Shown: one piece after another, positions 36,865-45,938 of the stretch
How the letters are laid out: the number at the start of each line of letters is the position of its first letter
Numbering within the stretch: position 1 is the stretch's first letter
Source of the DNA: Fictibacillus aquaticus
Lineage (GTDB): Bacteria > Bacillota > Bacilli > Bacillales > Fictibacillaceae
Assembly: GCF_002245695.1 (NCBI RefSeq)
Contig: NZ_NOII01000002.1
Coordinates: forward strand, 1-64,000
Reading direction: 5' to 3'
Length of the DNA: 64,000 nucleotides
Notes under the pieces: model-generated
What the model saw: only the letters and a program-made list of their open reading frames with translations
Told to the model about the DNA's origin: nothing
Database searches by the model: none
Program-made: the position numbers and the translations under genes

Positions 36865-37830
36865 TTATCTCATATTCTGTTTAGCAAGCCATGCCCCGCC
36901 AATCACTCCGGCATCATTTCCGAGAGTGGCGATGGCAAACTGTGCCCCTTCTGCAACACGAGGAAGAGCAAACTTTTCAAAATGACGGCGCAGCGGCATT
37001 AACAGTGTTTCTCCTGCACTAGAAACACCGCCCCCGATCACGATCATCCCAGGATTGATAGAGTTAGACAGGTTAGCGATCACGAGGCCGAGGTGAAACG
37101 TAACTTTCTCGAGCACTTCTGATGCAAATTCATCCCCGTCTGCCGCTGATATTGCTACATCTTTAGCGGTGATCGTTTTTGTATCGTTCCAAACTTTATA
37201 TAAAGAGGAATCCTTGTTACTCTCTATATGAAGGGCAGCAATCCGGGAAATCCCCGTTGCAGAGGCAATCGTCTCGATACAGCCGGTTTTTCCGCAGTTG
37301 CATGCAGCTCCGCCTTCAGGAATAGAGGTGATATGCCCGATTTCTCCAGCCATCCCGTTCACACCATGTACGATCTGGCCGTTTAAGATGATTCCTCCGC
37401 CTACTCCCGTTCCTAGGGTTACGCATAAAAGATCGCTTTCACCGTTTCCGGCACCTTTCCACATTTCTCCTATCGCAGCCATATTCGCATCATTTTCTAC
37501 TGTAACAGGAAGACCCGTTTCTTTTTCGAGTTCGTCTTTCAGCGGGTAGTTCTTCCAGCCGATGTTTACGGCATGGTGGATGAACCCTGTTTTCATCTCA
37601 ATAAATCCTGGAGCACCAAGACCGATTCCTTTCAGAACACTTTCCTCTTGTCCAAGCACTGACAGCGTATGGCGCAATGAACTGCTGATATGCTTCGTGA
37701 TATGAAGACCGCCCTCTGATACATCAGTGGGAATCTCCCATTTATGAATAAGCTCGCCGTCCATAGAAACGAACGCCATTTTTATCGTCGTACCGCCGAC
37801 ATCTATTCCTGTTAGCCATTGTTCTGCCAT
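36865..37830 (-). CDS. glcK: Glucokinase (ROK family)
   Basis: Phosphorylates glucose with ATP. It is 321 residues: phosphate loop GIDVGGTTIK, VENDANMAAIGEMWKG with the catalytic aspartate, LGTGVGGGI and the ROK zinc motif with CNCGKTGCIE. Start 37830 follows AAGGGG; the frame to 37875 overlaps yqgQ and is not used. In operon with yqgQ, the same arrangement as B. subtilis yqgQ-glcK. Confidence 0.95.
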   Translation of the reverse strand: MAEQWLTGIDVGGTTIKMAFVSMDGELIHKWEIPTDVSEGGLHITKHISSSLRHTLSVLGQEESVLKGIGLGAPGFIEMKTGFIHHAVNIGWKNYPLKDELEKETGLPVTVENDANMAAIGEMWKGAGNGESDLLCVTLGTGVGGGIILNGQIVHGVNGMAGEIGHITSIPEGGAACNCGKTGCIETIASATGISRIAALHIESNKDSSLYKVWNDTKTITAKDVAISAADGDEFASEVLEKVTFHLGLVIANLSNSINPGMIVIGGGVSSAGETLLMPLRRHFEKFALPRVAEGAQFAIATLGNDAGVIGGAWLAKQNMR

Positions 37831-37849
37831 TGTTGTATTCCCCTTCTTA

Positions 37850-38041
37850 TTATTGATATTTGTTCTGTTCGGCACGGAGAATAAGCATAGCTTTCTGAAA
37901 TTCCTCCGCCATAATAAGCCTGTCTTTATATAGCTGTCTAACTTCTTCCATCATCAGTTCAAGATCCCCTAATCGGTGCCCTGTATAAATAAATGATCCG
38001 AACCGTTTGAGAAGCTGCTGTACATCATAAAACGTTTTCAT
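37850..38041 (-). CDS. yqgQ: YqgQ-family protein (DUF910)
   Basis: Sixty-three residues, a small three-helix protein: MKTFYDVQQLLKRFGSFIYT, then LMMEEVRQLYKDRLI and FQKAMLILRAE. Usual family length. Its relatives bind single-stranded nucleic acid in structural studies; the cellular role is open. Ends 19 nt before glcK. Start at 38041 is the ATG after GGTGATG. Confidence 0.88.
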   Translation of the reverse strand: MKTFYDVQQLLKRFGSFIYTGHRLGDLELMMEEVRQLYKDRLIMAEEFQKAMLILRAEQNKYQ

Positions 38042-38131
38042 AGTCATCACCGTTCATATTATAACAAATGAATGCAAGCCTTTGCACAAAAGTTATGAAA
38101 AGTATTGAATCTGCATTTACAAAATAAAAAA

Positions 38132-38150
38132 AACAGGAAAATATCCTGTT
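38132..38150 (-). terminator. Terminator after the germination gene
   Basis: AACAGGATATTTTCCTGTT followed by eight T on the minus strand. Confidence 0.8.
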
Positions 38151-38158
38151 TTTCATCA

Positions 38159-39622
38159 TTATCTATCCGGATCTTTAGGGTGCAGCACAACGGGGCGCCT
38201 GTTTTTCAGCGGGATCGGCGAACGTACGATTACATCGCGCAATGCTCTGTAGTTGAACGGGATGAACGGCCACAAATAAGGGATATGAAAAGACTTGAAT
38301 GTTGTAAAAAAAATAATGAGCAGTGCAGAGCCGGCCACATACCCCGGCACCCCCAGCAGAGCAGTTATAAGCAAAAGGACAAGCCTGACTATACGGTTCG
38401 CTAGACTCAATTCATAAGTTGGCGTCGCAAAAGTACCGATCGCAGCAATGGCGATATACAATATGACCTCGTTTATGAACATCCCTACTTCAACCGCTAC
38501 TGAGCCGATTAAAATGGCAGCCACAAGTCCGAGAGCAGTTGAAACGGCTGACGGCGTATGGATGGTCGCCATACGGAGCATATCCATTCCAAGTTCAATA
38601 AGGATGAATTGTATCAGCAGCGGAATCGCCGCGTCTTTTTCAGGTCCGATGAACCCAAGCTCAGCAGGCAAAAGCCCTTGATTAACAGCAAGCAAGTACC
38701 ACAGTGGGAGCAAGAAAATCGAAACCCATACGGCAAGAAAACGTACAAGCCGTAAATAAGCGCCTACGACCGGCTTCTGCCTGTATTCTTCTGCATGCTG
38801 AAGGTGATGCCAGAACGTCGTCGGTGTGATCAGGACGGCTGGGGATCCATCAACATAAACGAGTACATGCCCTTCTAACAGATGGACTGCAGCCGTATCT
38901 GGCCTCTCTGTGTAACGTACGAGCGGATAGGGGTTCCAATGCTGTCCGCATACAAACTCTTCCACCGTTTTCTCTCCCATCGGCAGCCCGTCTGTATCAA
39001 TTCTTTTCAGTGCTTCTTTGATTTCTTTCACGATATGCGGATCGGCAATATCCTCGATGTATGAAACACAGACATCCGTTTTTGATCGCCGGCCGATGCT
39101 CATGTATTCCATACGCAGCGATCTGTCACGCACTCTTCTTCTCGTCAATGCTGTGTTGAAAATAATCGTTTCAACAAATCCGTCTCTAGCTCCGCGCACT
39201 ACCCTCTCCACGTCTGGCTCTTCCGGCCCCCTGACAGGATACGTTCTCGCGTCGATGGAAATGATTGCATCCACCCCTTCCGCGAGAAGGATCGCCGGGC
39301 CGCTCAGCACCCAGTCCACTCCTTGGTTTAAATCTTCTGACTTTCCGACCTCTATATACGGTATATGTGTTTTCAGCAGTTTCATGAGCGGATCAGGATC
39401 TAGATCAGACGGCTCAAGCTGCGAAAGTAGTTTCATAAGATAGTGCAGGATATCGTCTTTTACGAATCCGTCAATCATAAAAAACGCCATGCGGCGCCCG
39501 GCGTATTCCAGATCCAGATAAAGGCAGTCAAAACTAATATCAATTCCAAGCTGTTTTTTTAAATATGCGACGTTTTCATCAAACGACCGTGACATATGCT
39601 TCTTCTTAGGATAATAACTCAA
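38159..39622 (-). CDS. GerA-family spore germination protein (SpoVAF-like)
   Basis: Inner-membrane protein of 487 residues: a soluble N-terminal domain to about residue 290, then five to six membrane helices with the GerA-A/SpoVAF signature (EEYRQKPVVGAYLRLVRFLA and YELSLANRIVRLVLLL). The C-terminus ends with a proline/lysine-rich tail. TTG at 39622 lies 6 nt after AGGAGGG and gives a length like B. subtilis SpoVAF; the frame to 39796 is not supported. A lone copy without spoVA or gerAB/AC neighbours, so it may be a paralogue helping Ca-DPA movement or receptor function. Confidence 0.85.
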   Translation of the reverse strand: MSYYPKKKHMSRSFDENVAYLKKQLGIDISFDCLYLDLEYAGRRMAFFMIDGFVKDDILHYLMKLLSQLEPSDLDPDPLMKLLKTHIPYIEVGKSEDLNQGVDWVLSGPAILLAEGVDAIISIDARTYPVRGPEEPDVERVVRGARDGFVETIIFNTALTRRRVRDRSLRMEYMSIGRRSKTDVCVSYIEDIADPHIVKEIKEALKRIDTDGLPMGEKTVEEFVCGQHWNPYPLVRYTERPDTAAVHLLEGHVLVYVDGSPAVLITPTTFWHHLQHAEEYRQKPVVGAYLRLVRFLAVWVSIFLLPLWYLLAVNQGLLPAELGFIGPEKDAAIPLLIQFILIELGMDMLRMATIHTPSAVSTALGLVAAILIGSVAVEVGMFINEVILYIAIAAIGTFATPTYELSLANRIVRLVLLLITALLGVPGYVAGSALLIIFFTTFKSFHIPYLWPFIPFNYRALRDVIVRSPIPLKNRRPVVLHPKDPDR

Positions 39623-39803
39623 ACAAATCCCTCCTGTTATCATCCTTGTCGAAGAACCATTAAAACATACATGATGAGATTCAATCGTTAAGTTTACTAT
39701 AATCTTATTATGTATATTGACACTTAGTATATTGCATTCATTTGACAGCTCACATACAGCACACCTATGTCTGTTTGCCAGTTGTAAAGAAGCCATAAAA
39801 AAA

Positions 39804-39824
39804 AAACCCGCGTATCGCGGGTTT
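39804..39824 (-). terminator. Terminator after the M42 peptidase
   Basis: AAACCCGCG ATA CGCGGGTTT followed by a long T-run on the minus strand, overlapping the stop codon. Confidence 0.85.
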
Positions 39825-40872
39825 AGGACATATCTGACTGTAAATACACATACAGCAGGTTTGCTGTGTGCAGCAATGAAGTGCGGTGAGTCCGTTCAAA
39901 TGCGTGAGAGGCATCGATGCCCGGTCCGATCAGCCCATGAACGATATCATATCCTGCCTTTATTGCTGCCGAAGCATCTGAAGAATAATACGGATAAATA
40001 TCGATTTTGTATTTTATGCTGTTTTCTTCAGCCAGCTGAACAAGCTTGTTTCGGAGTCCAAGATGATACGGCCCGCTTGAGTCTTTCGCACAGATGGAAA
40101 CGGTAAATTCGTCTGTCTCCTGACCGTCTCCGATCGCTCCCATGTCAACTGCTAAGTATTCCACCGTCTGCTCTGGAATGTTTGAATTCCCGCCATAGCC
40201 GATTTCTTCATTATTGCTGATCAGGAAATGGGTCGTGTAAGGCAGCTGGACGTTTTCATCTTTTACTTTTTCAATAATATGCATAAGAATCGCTACACTC
40301 GCCTTATCGTCAAGATGGCGCGATTTAATGAAACCATTTTCCGTTTCTTCAAAGCGAGGGGAAAATGAGACGAAATCGCCGACTGAAATTCCTGCACTGA
40401 GAGCATCCTCTTTTGATCGGAATACCCCATCAACCCGTACTTCCATATGTTTTTCATCGCGCTTCAGCTCGTTCATCCCTTTATAAACATGACCTGCTGT
40501 TTCGTGCATCAAAACGGTACCCGAAATCGTTTTGCCCGAAGCGGTGTGAATCGTGCAATATTCTCCTTCCACAGTGTTCCAGTAATAGCCGCCGATCATT
40601 GAAAGGCTCAGTCTCCCGCTGGATTTTACTTCCTTCACCATCGCGCCGAGAGTGTCCACATGAGCAGTCAGCATACGGTGGCGGCTGTCGTTTTTTCCCT
40701 TAATGGTCGCAATGATCGCACCTTTGTTTGTGACAGTATACGCCACCCCGTTCTTCTCAAAAAATTCCTTCATGAAAGTAATCGCTTTTTCGGCAAAACC
40801 TGATGGGCTCGGAATATGTACTAGCTCTTTTAAATGATCCACTATCTTCTGTCCGTCTGTGATAGCTGACAT
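39823..40872 (-). CDS. M42-family aminopeptidase
   Basis: Cytoplasmic dinuclear-metal peptidase of the glutamyl aminopeptidase/endoglucanase-like M42 group, 349 residues. Metal ligands: TAHVDTLG (His, Asp), RHLDDKA (Asp), NNEEIG (catalytic and metal Glu), VDMGAI (Asp) and the late histidine in DASHAFERTH. B. subtilis has several M42 paralogues; which one this is cannot be said. ATG 40872 follows GGGGGAG. Own terminator. Confidence 0.9.
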   Translation of the reverse strand: MSAITDGQKIVDHLKELVHIPSPSGFAEKAITFMKEFFEKNGVAYTVTNKGAIIATIKGKNDSRHRMLTAHVDTLGAMVKEVKSSGRLSLSMIGGYYWNTVEGEYCTIHTASGKTISGTVLMHETAGHVYKGMNELKRDEKHMEVRVDGVFRSKEDALSAGISVGDFVSFSPRFEETENGFIKSRHLDDKASVAILMHIIEKVKDENVQLPYTTHFLISNNEEIGYGGNSNIPEQTVEYLAVDMGAIGDGQETDEFTVSICAKDSSGPYHLGLRNKLVQLAEENSIKYKIDIYPYYSSDASAAIKAGYDIVHGLIGPGIDASHAFERTHRTSLLHTANLLYVYLQSDMS

Positions 40873-40923
40873 CAATTTCTCCCCCTTTATTTCATCATAT
40901 ATCCACGTTCATTATACAGGATT

Positions 40924-41604
40924 TCACATAATAAAGCAGGCTTCTGCCATCTCTGCAGTTACAGCCGTAACACCGCCCTGAGAAGAGTTCAGCCAGATTG
41001 TTTTCCAGCCGGCTGCTGCTGCGGGAGCAACATCCTGTTCGTAAGAATTTCCAACATACACCAAGTTGCTGAAACCCGTTTTTTCTTGGACAAAGTGAAA
41101 ATAACGTATATCAGGCTTCTCGAATCCAGTTTCTTCTGAAATAAATAGCAGAGATTCATCCACTTTTACAGGGAGGACTTTCAGTTTTGACCGCTGAACT
41201 CTGGAAAACCCATTGCTGATGATTCCCCAGGCAATGTCTCTTTCAAAAAAATAAGACAAAAGCTTGCTGACCCAAGAAAAAGGCACACAAAACCGAGGAA
41301 TAACCTTTGCGAGGTTTTCGTGAAAAACTTCTGATTCCCCCTTTCCGGCTGCCAAGCCAAGATCGGTCAGCGCCTGCTCATATCTCATTTTCTGATACAA
41401 CGTGCGGCAGACTTTTCCGTTCTCTAAGAGCTTCCAGTATTCATCACAGTAAAATTTAAACTTCCTGAACCATTTCCGAACGTCACATTCAGGATGCATC
41501 TGAGTAAAAATAAAGAAAGAAGCCTGCTCGAAAGCGGCTTCGTAATCAATCAATGTGTCGTCGAGGTCGAAGAAAAAGCATGTGTTATTATTCAAAGATA
41601 TCAT
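40924..41604 (-). CDS. HAD-superfamily hydrolase
   Basis: Haloacid dehalogenase-like phosphatase, 226 residues. Motif I FFDLDDTLID with the nucleophile Asp, motif II ISNG, motif III Lys in GFEKPD and motif IV VGNSYEQDV. The pattern resembles pyrimidine nucleotidase (YjjG) type HAD enzymes; substrate unknown. Overlaps the 59-residue gene upstream by 17 nt. Confidence 0.88.
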   Translation of the reverse strand: MISLNNNTCFFFDLDDTLIDYEAAFEQASFFIFTQMHPECDVRKWFRKFKFYCDEYWKLLENGKVCRTLYQKMRYEQALTDLGLAAGKGESEVFHENLAKVIPRFCVPFSWVSKLLSYFFERDIAWGIISNGFSRVQRSKLKVLPVKVDESLLFISEETGFEKPDIRYFHFVQEKTGFSNLVYVGNSYEQDVAPAAAAGWKTIWLNSSQGGVTAVTAEMAEACFIM

Positions 41605-41767
41605 CCATCACCTTGGAACGGACTCCCGGAAATGACATCGCACTTCCGACTGCAAAACGCCTCAATGCAGGAACACCTAGCATCATGTTCATCAGCCGGT
41701 ATCGGTACTTATATAAACTCATGCCAGCTGCAAGAAGAAATAAGACTTTAATCATAAAACGAATCAT
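41588..41767 (-). CDS. Small membrane-associated protein, 59 residues
   Basis: Begins MIRFMIKVLFLLAAGMSLYK, a hydrophobic amphipathic helix, followed by a basic segment (YRYRLMNMML) and ends KVMDDIFE. ATG 41767 is preceded by AAAGGGG at 9 nt. It overlaps the HAD gene by 17 nt, suggesting coupled translation. Not recognised; probably a peripheral or single-span membrane protein. Confidence 0.6.
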   Translation of the reverse strand: MIRFMIKVLFLLAAGMSLYKYRYRLMNMMLGVPALRRFAVGSAMSFPGVRSKVMDDIFE

Positions 41768-41819
41768 ACGTACATGCCCCTTTCTTTTTCATACTTTTCG
41801 CTATCCTGCGTTTATTTAT

Positions 41820-42608
41820 TCATAACAGCAGAGCTGTCAGTGCGGCTGCAAGACATGCTGAGAAAAAAGAAGAAAGAAAATTGACCATATTATTCGTCAT
41901 CCACACAGCACCTCGAGTCGTTACAGTCTTCTCACCGCAATGCAACTCTGATTCTGTTTGTATTCCGCATCTGCGGCATTGGCATGCCGGTTCAACCCAT
42001 GCGCCGAAGATAGTGTCTGCAAAACAGCCAGCAACTGCACTGGCTGCTATAATCGCAGCAACTGCCAAAGAGATCTCGTTGTAAAGCAGAAAAGCTGCCA
42101 CTGCAATACAAATCGCTCCTGCTGCTGATGCAGTCGACCCAAGCCATGATACCGCCCCTGAAAGGCCAGGCTCTACTTTTTTGCGCAGCTTAAGATGATA
42201 AGGCTTCTCTTTTGACAAAAAACCGAGTTCAGAAGCCCACGTATCTGCTGCTGCTTCTGCGAAAGAAGCAGCAAACGCAGCAAGCCATACAGGCGAAGGC
42301 ATAAAAAGATGGACGGCTGCCGCGGCGAGGCCTGCTCCTCCATTTGCCAAAACCTGTCCTGCTGTTCTTCCTCCTGATTCGTGGCGCAGCACCTCAGACG
42401 CAATTTTTCTTCGTTTTCCGAACTTTGTCCAAATGACAGATGAGGCGAAGAAAGCTCCGATCAGTACAAGCGCATGCCAGTCAAAGGCAGCATAAGCTGT
42501 GATGCCGAGCACAAAGGCCGCTGATGATCCTCCAGCTGTAAGAAGTTTTAACCGATAAACAATAAAACAAAATAAGGCGATCGCTGCCCCAGCTGCGAAT
42601 ACAGCCAT
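41820..42608 (-). CDS. DUF92 (TMEM19-type) membrane protein
   Basis: Integral membrane protein of 262 residues with about six hydrophobic segments and the DUF92 blocks ADTWASELG, GAVSWLGSTASAAGA and DTIFGA. Some homologues act in phytyl-phosphate or isoprenoid-phosphate metabolism; here the function is unknown. Carries CQCRRC and HCG, possible metal ligands. Overlaps the 5-FTHF cyclo-ligase stop by 1-3 nt (TAATG). Confidence 0.85.
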   Translation of the reverse strand: MAVFAAGAAIALFCFIVYRLKLLTAGGSSAAFVLGITAYAAFDWHALVLIGAFFASSVIWTKFGKRRKIASEVLRHESGGRTAGQVLANGGAGLAAAAVHLFMPSPVWLAAFAASFAEAAADTWASELGFLSKEKPYHLKLRKKVEPGLSGAVSWLGSTASAAGAICIAVAAFLLYNEISLAVAAIIAASAVAGCFADTIFGAWVEPACQCRRCGIQTESELHCGEKTVTTRGAVWMTNNMVNFLSSFFSACLAAALTALLL

Positions 42609-43168
42609 TATCTTTCGATCCAGCCATTCTCTGTCAGAATCGCAGCGACCGGTATATCAAAAGGTTCTGTAGGAAGTGATTCCTCGACTTGAAATGAAAA
42701 GGCCATCGCTGCGGTTTTATTTTTAAAATGTTCTAGATAGCGGTCATAATAACCTCCGCCATAGCCGATCCTGTACCCATCGCGGCTGAAAACGAGACCA
42801 GGAACGAACATCAAGTCTACTTCTGATCTGTCCACTTCATACGTCAGCGACTCAATTGGTTCGCAAAGGTCCATATAAACAATTTCGAGTTCATCAAATG
42901 ATGTGATCGAACGGAATTGCATGCTTCTAGAAATCGGATCACATTTTGGAACCGATACATTTTTCCCTTCGATCCAAGCTCTTTCTATGACCGGCCTGGT
43001 CGGCAGTTCGAATTCACGCGAAACCGTAATAGCGATGCTTTTTGCTCGGTTCCATATCTGCGACTCAAAAAGCTCACGATGAACAGCTGATGATGCACGG
43101 TTCCGTTCGTCTTGATCCATCGCCTGCAGTTTCTGCTTCATTAGTCTGCGCCATTCCTTTTTATCCAA
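42608..43168 (-). CDS. yqgN: 5-formyltetrahydrofolate cyclo-ligase (YqgN)
   Basis: Converts 5-formyl-THF to 5,10-methenyl-THF with ATP. It is 186 residues; N-terminal DKKEWRRLMKQ with the nucleotide-binding Lys/Arg, and the family signature FVPGLVFSRDGYRIGYGGGYYDRYL. Fits with the folate-linked glycine cleavage system elsewhere in the window. Directly followed by DUF92. Confidence 0.93.
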   Translation of the reverse strand: MDKKEWRRLMKQKLQAMDQDERNRASSAVHRELFESQIWNRAKSIAITVSREFELPTRPVIERAWIEGKNVSVPKCDPISRSMQFRSITSFDELEIVYMDLCEPIESLTYEVDRSEVDLMFVPGLVFSRDGYRIGYGGGYYDRYLEHFKNKTAAMAFSFQVEESLPTEPFDIPVAAILTENGWIER

Positions 43169-43231
43169 GATGCAGTCCTCCCTATTTGTCTCTATACAAG
43201 ACAGTATATAGGAAAAGTAACTCTAAAAAAA

Positions 43232-44056
43232 TCACGTGCTGAAATAGCTTCCGTTCAGCGCCTGGATATACCGTTCTGCAGAGCACTGCACTCTTTCATC
43301 TGCATTTTCTTCAATGATTCTTAAAAATGCATTGTATAGCCTGCCAAACGGATAAGGCTTTATTTTCTCTGCCATGCGTTTTACGGTCGCAGCCGGCAGC
43401 GGAATCATGTTCGGGTAGCTGTACATAAAACTCACATGTTTACGGTCAGCGGCAACAGTAATGATGTCTCCGCTGAGCAATATTCCCGCTCCGCTGTCAC
43501 CGCCGCGCCAGTGCAGCACAGAACCGCCTTTAAAATGACCGCCAAGCCGGATGAGAGTCAGCCCGTCTGCAATCTCCAGTTTCTCTCCGCCCCAGAACAC
43601 GATCCGGCTGCTTCCCCTCGTCACCCACTCTTTGTCGTCTTCATGGATATAAAGAGGTACCTCAAACCTTTCTGCCCATTCTGCCTGTGAGGAATAATAA
43701 TGAGGATGCGACAGTGCAATACCGTTAATTCCACCAAGATCCTTCAGTGCTGATACCGTTTCTTCATCGATATATGTAATACAGTCCCAAAGCAAGCTGA
43801 ACCCATTCACCTGCACTAAATAAGCCGACTGCCCGATAGCGAATTCAGGCGTGGTCGTGATGCTGAACAAACCATCTTCATGAGACATTATTTTATTCTG
43901 ATACTTCCCGCTCATTGTCATGGTCAAGAGATCTGTCCATTCCTGTCCATCGCGTCCAACGTACTGTCTCTCGTCTTCACAAATGATACATCTGTCTGGA
44001 GCTGTAACCGTTCGTTCATACTGCACACCGCAAGTCGCACAAATGAAATTTTTCAT
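43232..44056 (-). CDS. MBL-fold hydrolase with zinc-ribbon N-terminus
   Basis: Two parts: an N-terminal Cys4 element (Cys6, Cys9, Cys23, Cys26) and a metallo-beta-lactamase fold of 274 residues in total. The usual HxHxDH is changed to SHPHYYSSQ, so the second-metal Asp/His pair is missing, while GGHFKGGSVLHW and SGDIITV remain. It may bind one metal, or act as a redox or binding protein. Start 44056 follows AGGGGAG; the longer frame to 44170 is translated repeat A and is not real. Confidence 0.8.
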   Translation of the reverse strand: MKNFICATCGVQYERTVTAPDRCIICEDERQYVGRDGQEWTDLLTMTMSGKYQNKIMSHEDGLFSITTTPEFAIGQSAYLVQVNGFSLLWDCITYIDEETVSALKDLGGINGIALSHPHYYSSQAEWAERFEVPLYIHEDDKEWVTRGSSRIVFWGGEKLEIADGLTLIRLGGHFKGGSVLHWRGGDSGAGILLSGDIITVAADRKHVSFMYSYPNMIPLPAATVKRMAEKIKPYPFGRLYNAFLRIIEENADERVQCSAERYIQALNGSYFST

Positions 44057-44090
44057 GCTGATGATCTCCCCTTTTTTGAAATTTATGGAC

Positions 44091-44245
44091 TCAGAGAAGT
44101 GGTTAATCTCCGTTTCAGGCGCACGCTTTCCGCGGGGCGGGCGGTGAGCCCTCTCGTCGCAACGCGCCATTGAGAGGTCTCACCTTCCCGCTCGTCCCGC
44201 AGGAGTCGGCGCCTTACACTCCGATTAACTTTCTCAATGATGGAT
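44091..44245 (+). repeat. Interspersed repeat A, copy 3 (short form)
   Basis: TCAGAGAAGTGGTTAATCTCC, CGCACGCTTTCCGCGGGGCG, GGTGAGCCC, GGTCTCACC, CCCGCTCGTCCCGCAGG then directly AGTCGGCGCCTTACACTCC. It lacks the roughly 55-bp CGAAGAAAATG module found in copies 1, 2 and 4. It lies immediately upstream of the MBL gene. The remaining 44246-44544 has no gene. Confidence 0.85.
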
Positions 44246-44544
44246 TCAAGACGCGTAAGCGCATGTGATAAAAGTGCCAGCCAAACAATTGAATCTAAAA
44301 TCGAAATATTCAACATGGATTTTGCGTTGATGCTTCCACTTCAGTAACAACTTCGCTGAAATTCCTAAAAAAAAACGAACCGTTCAAAAGCAACAATCTT
44401 TTAGAAAAGAGCCCTTTTCTTTTATTCTATCTGTTTTAACTGTTTTTTGACCTCGGTCATACTCCTGAAATGTTGTACGACTTTAGGAGGATAATTGTTA
44501 ACGAAAACAGAATGAATGAGTATACGTGAAATTTGGGAGGCGGC

Positions 44545-45207
44545 ATGAAAATCGAAGTAGTAAAGACATTTGACGAGCAGCACAAGCAGATTGGAACTGC
44601 TACTAGAGAAGATGTTCATAAGCTCGGTCTCTGGCATGAAGCTTTCCATTGCTGGCTAGTGGAAGAAGTGGCCGGTACAGCATACATTTATCTGCAAATT
44701 CGCAGTGAGAATAAGAAAGATTTTCCCGGGCTTCTGGATATCTCTGCAGCTGGCCATCTGACCGCTGATGAATCGGCAGCTGACGGGGTCAGGGAATTAA
44801 AAGAAGAACTCGGCCTATCAGTGATTTATGATGATCTCGTGAATTTAGGGATATTTACGTATAACTGCGTTCGGCCAGGGTTTACCGACCGCGAATTTGC
44901 ACATGTTCACTTGTACGATCTTCCAATTTCTTGGGATGAATTCTTGCTTCCTAACGAAGAAGTCTCTGGAATCGTCAAGACGAAATATCAAGATTTTTAT
45001 GATTTATGGCTGGACAGAGTTGCTGCGATACATGTTGAAGGATTTATGTTTGATGCAGCCGGAAAAAGAATCTGCATTGACAAAATGGCTCTTAGAAACG
45101 AATTCGCTCCTCACGATGCTAGCTTCTACATCTCAGTCCTTCAGAAAATGGAAGAGCATCTACTGAAAAAAACAAACGAAAGAAGGAATTTTAATGAAAG
45201 CGTTTAG
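44545..45207 (+). CDS. Nudix hydrolase (isopentenyl-diphosphate isomerase-like)
   Basis: Two hundred twenty residues. Nudix box GHLTADESAADGVRELKEEL at about 70-89, one residue shorter between the first Glu and the REL block than the textbook pattern, which is normal for this subgroup. The N-terminal part (GLWHEAFHCWLVE) resembles IPP isomerase/YfcD-type proteins. Substrate unknown. Start 44545 follows GGGAGG. Overlaps the alpha/beta hydrolase gene by 14 nt. Confidence 0.85.
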   Translation: MKIEVVKTFDEQHKQIGTATREDVHKLGLWHEAFHCWLVEEVAGTAYIYLQIRSENKKDFPGLLDISAAGHLTADESAADGVRELKEELGLSVIYDDLVNLGIFTYNCVRPGFTDREFAHVHLYDLPISWDEFLLPNEEVSGIVKTKYQDFYDLWLDRVAAIHVEGFMFDAAGKRICIDKMALRNEFAPHDASFYISVLQKMEEHLLKKTNERRNFNESV

Positions 45208-45844
45208 AGGCAAAATTAAAGGCTATAACGAGATGAATGTGCCTTACACCCTTTTGTCTAAGAACGAAAATGCCAGCACGCTGGCGATCATGCTTCCTGG
45301 TCTTGGTTATACAACAGAAGGTCCATTGTTTCATTATTCAACTGGCATGTTTTTAAATGACGGACACGATGTACTGCAAGTGAATTATCAATACTTTGAT
45401 GAAGCATACGACGAGTTCAGTGTTGAAGAACTGGACAAGGCGATCGAGTTCGATTCCGAAATCGTTGTCGCCTCTGTCCTTGAAGAGCGTTCCTATGAAA
45501 ACTTCTATCTCATCGGCAAATCAATCGGCACGATCGCTATGAGTTCATTATTAAAAAAGGATGTCTTTCATGATGCCAAAGCCGTATGGCTGACTCCTCT
45601 ACTGAATGTCGCAAGTGTGTATCAAGCTATCAAGGAGAGCCCACAAAAAGGTTTGTGCCTCATCGGCAGCCAAGACCGCCACTATTCCGCTGAGAAGTAT
45701 TATGAGACGGCAAGCAATGAACATATTACATTCCGTTTGATTGAAGGAGCCGACCACAGTCTAGAATATCCTGGAAAAACCTTAGAATCACTCACTCTTT
45801 TAAATCAGCTGTTTAAGCATATTGGGGAAACTATAGAGCGGTAA
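45194..45844 (+). CDS. Alpha/beta hydrolase
   Basis: Two hundred sixteen residues with a probable nucleophile elbow GKSIGT (Ser in strand-turn-helix), acidic SQDRHYS and catalytic histidine in GADHSLE. MLPGLGYTTEGPLF supplies the oxyanion region. No signal peptide. Translationally coupled to the Nudix gene; both probably act on small activated metabolites (inference). Confidence 0.8.
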   Translation: MKAFRGKIKGYNEMNVPYTLLSKNENASTLAIMLPGLGYTTEGPLFHYSTGMFLNDGHDVLQVNYQYFDEAYDEFSVEELDKAIEFDSEIVVASVLEERSYENFYLIGKSIGTIAMSSLLKKDVFHDAKAVWLTPLLNVASVYQAIKESPQKGLCLIGSQDRHYSAEKYYETASNEHITFRLIEGADHSLEYPGKTLESLTLLNQLFKHIGETIER

Positions 45845-45862
45845 ACTTCCGCTCTTTTTTTA
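45835..45862 (+). terminator. Terminator after the hydrolase pair
   Basis: AGAGCGG TAAACT TCCGCTCT followed by TTTTTTT. Confidence 0.85.
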
Positions 45863-45899
45863 TTGAAAAGATGCATTTTTCCATTTATTTCATGATATA

Positions 45900-45925
45900 A
45901 TATCAATGTGATATCACTTTGATAT
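45900..45925. promoter_or_regulatory. 26-bp palindromic operator of the SPFH operon
   Basis: ATATCAATGTGAT/ATCACTTTGATAT, 12 of 13 pairs symmetrical, overlapping a TATAAT (-10) at 45896-45901 and ending 14 nt before the SPFH start. A repressor bound here would block RNA polymerase. The cognate regulator is not next to it, unless it is the RHH protein downstream. Confidence 0.6.
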
Positions 45926-45938
45926 GAGGGGGATGTAA

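Noticed and set aside
39717-40106. Plus-strand open frame of 129 codons
   Set aside because: Overlaps the M42 peptidase antisense and its terminator.
44057-44170. N-terminal extension of the MBL protein
   Set aside because: The extra 38 codons are translated repeat A; the proper start at 44056 has its own Shine-Dalgarno.
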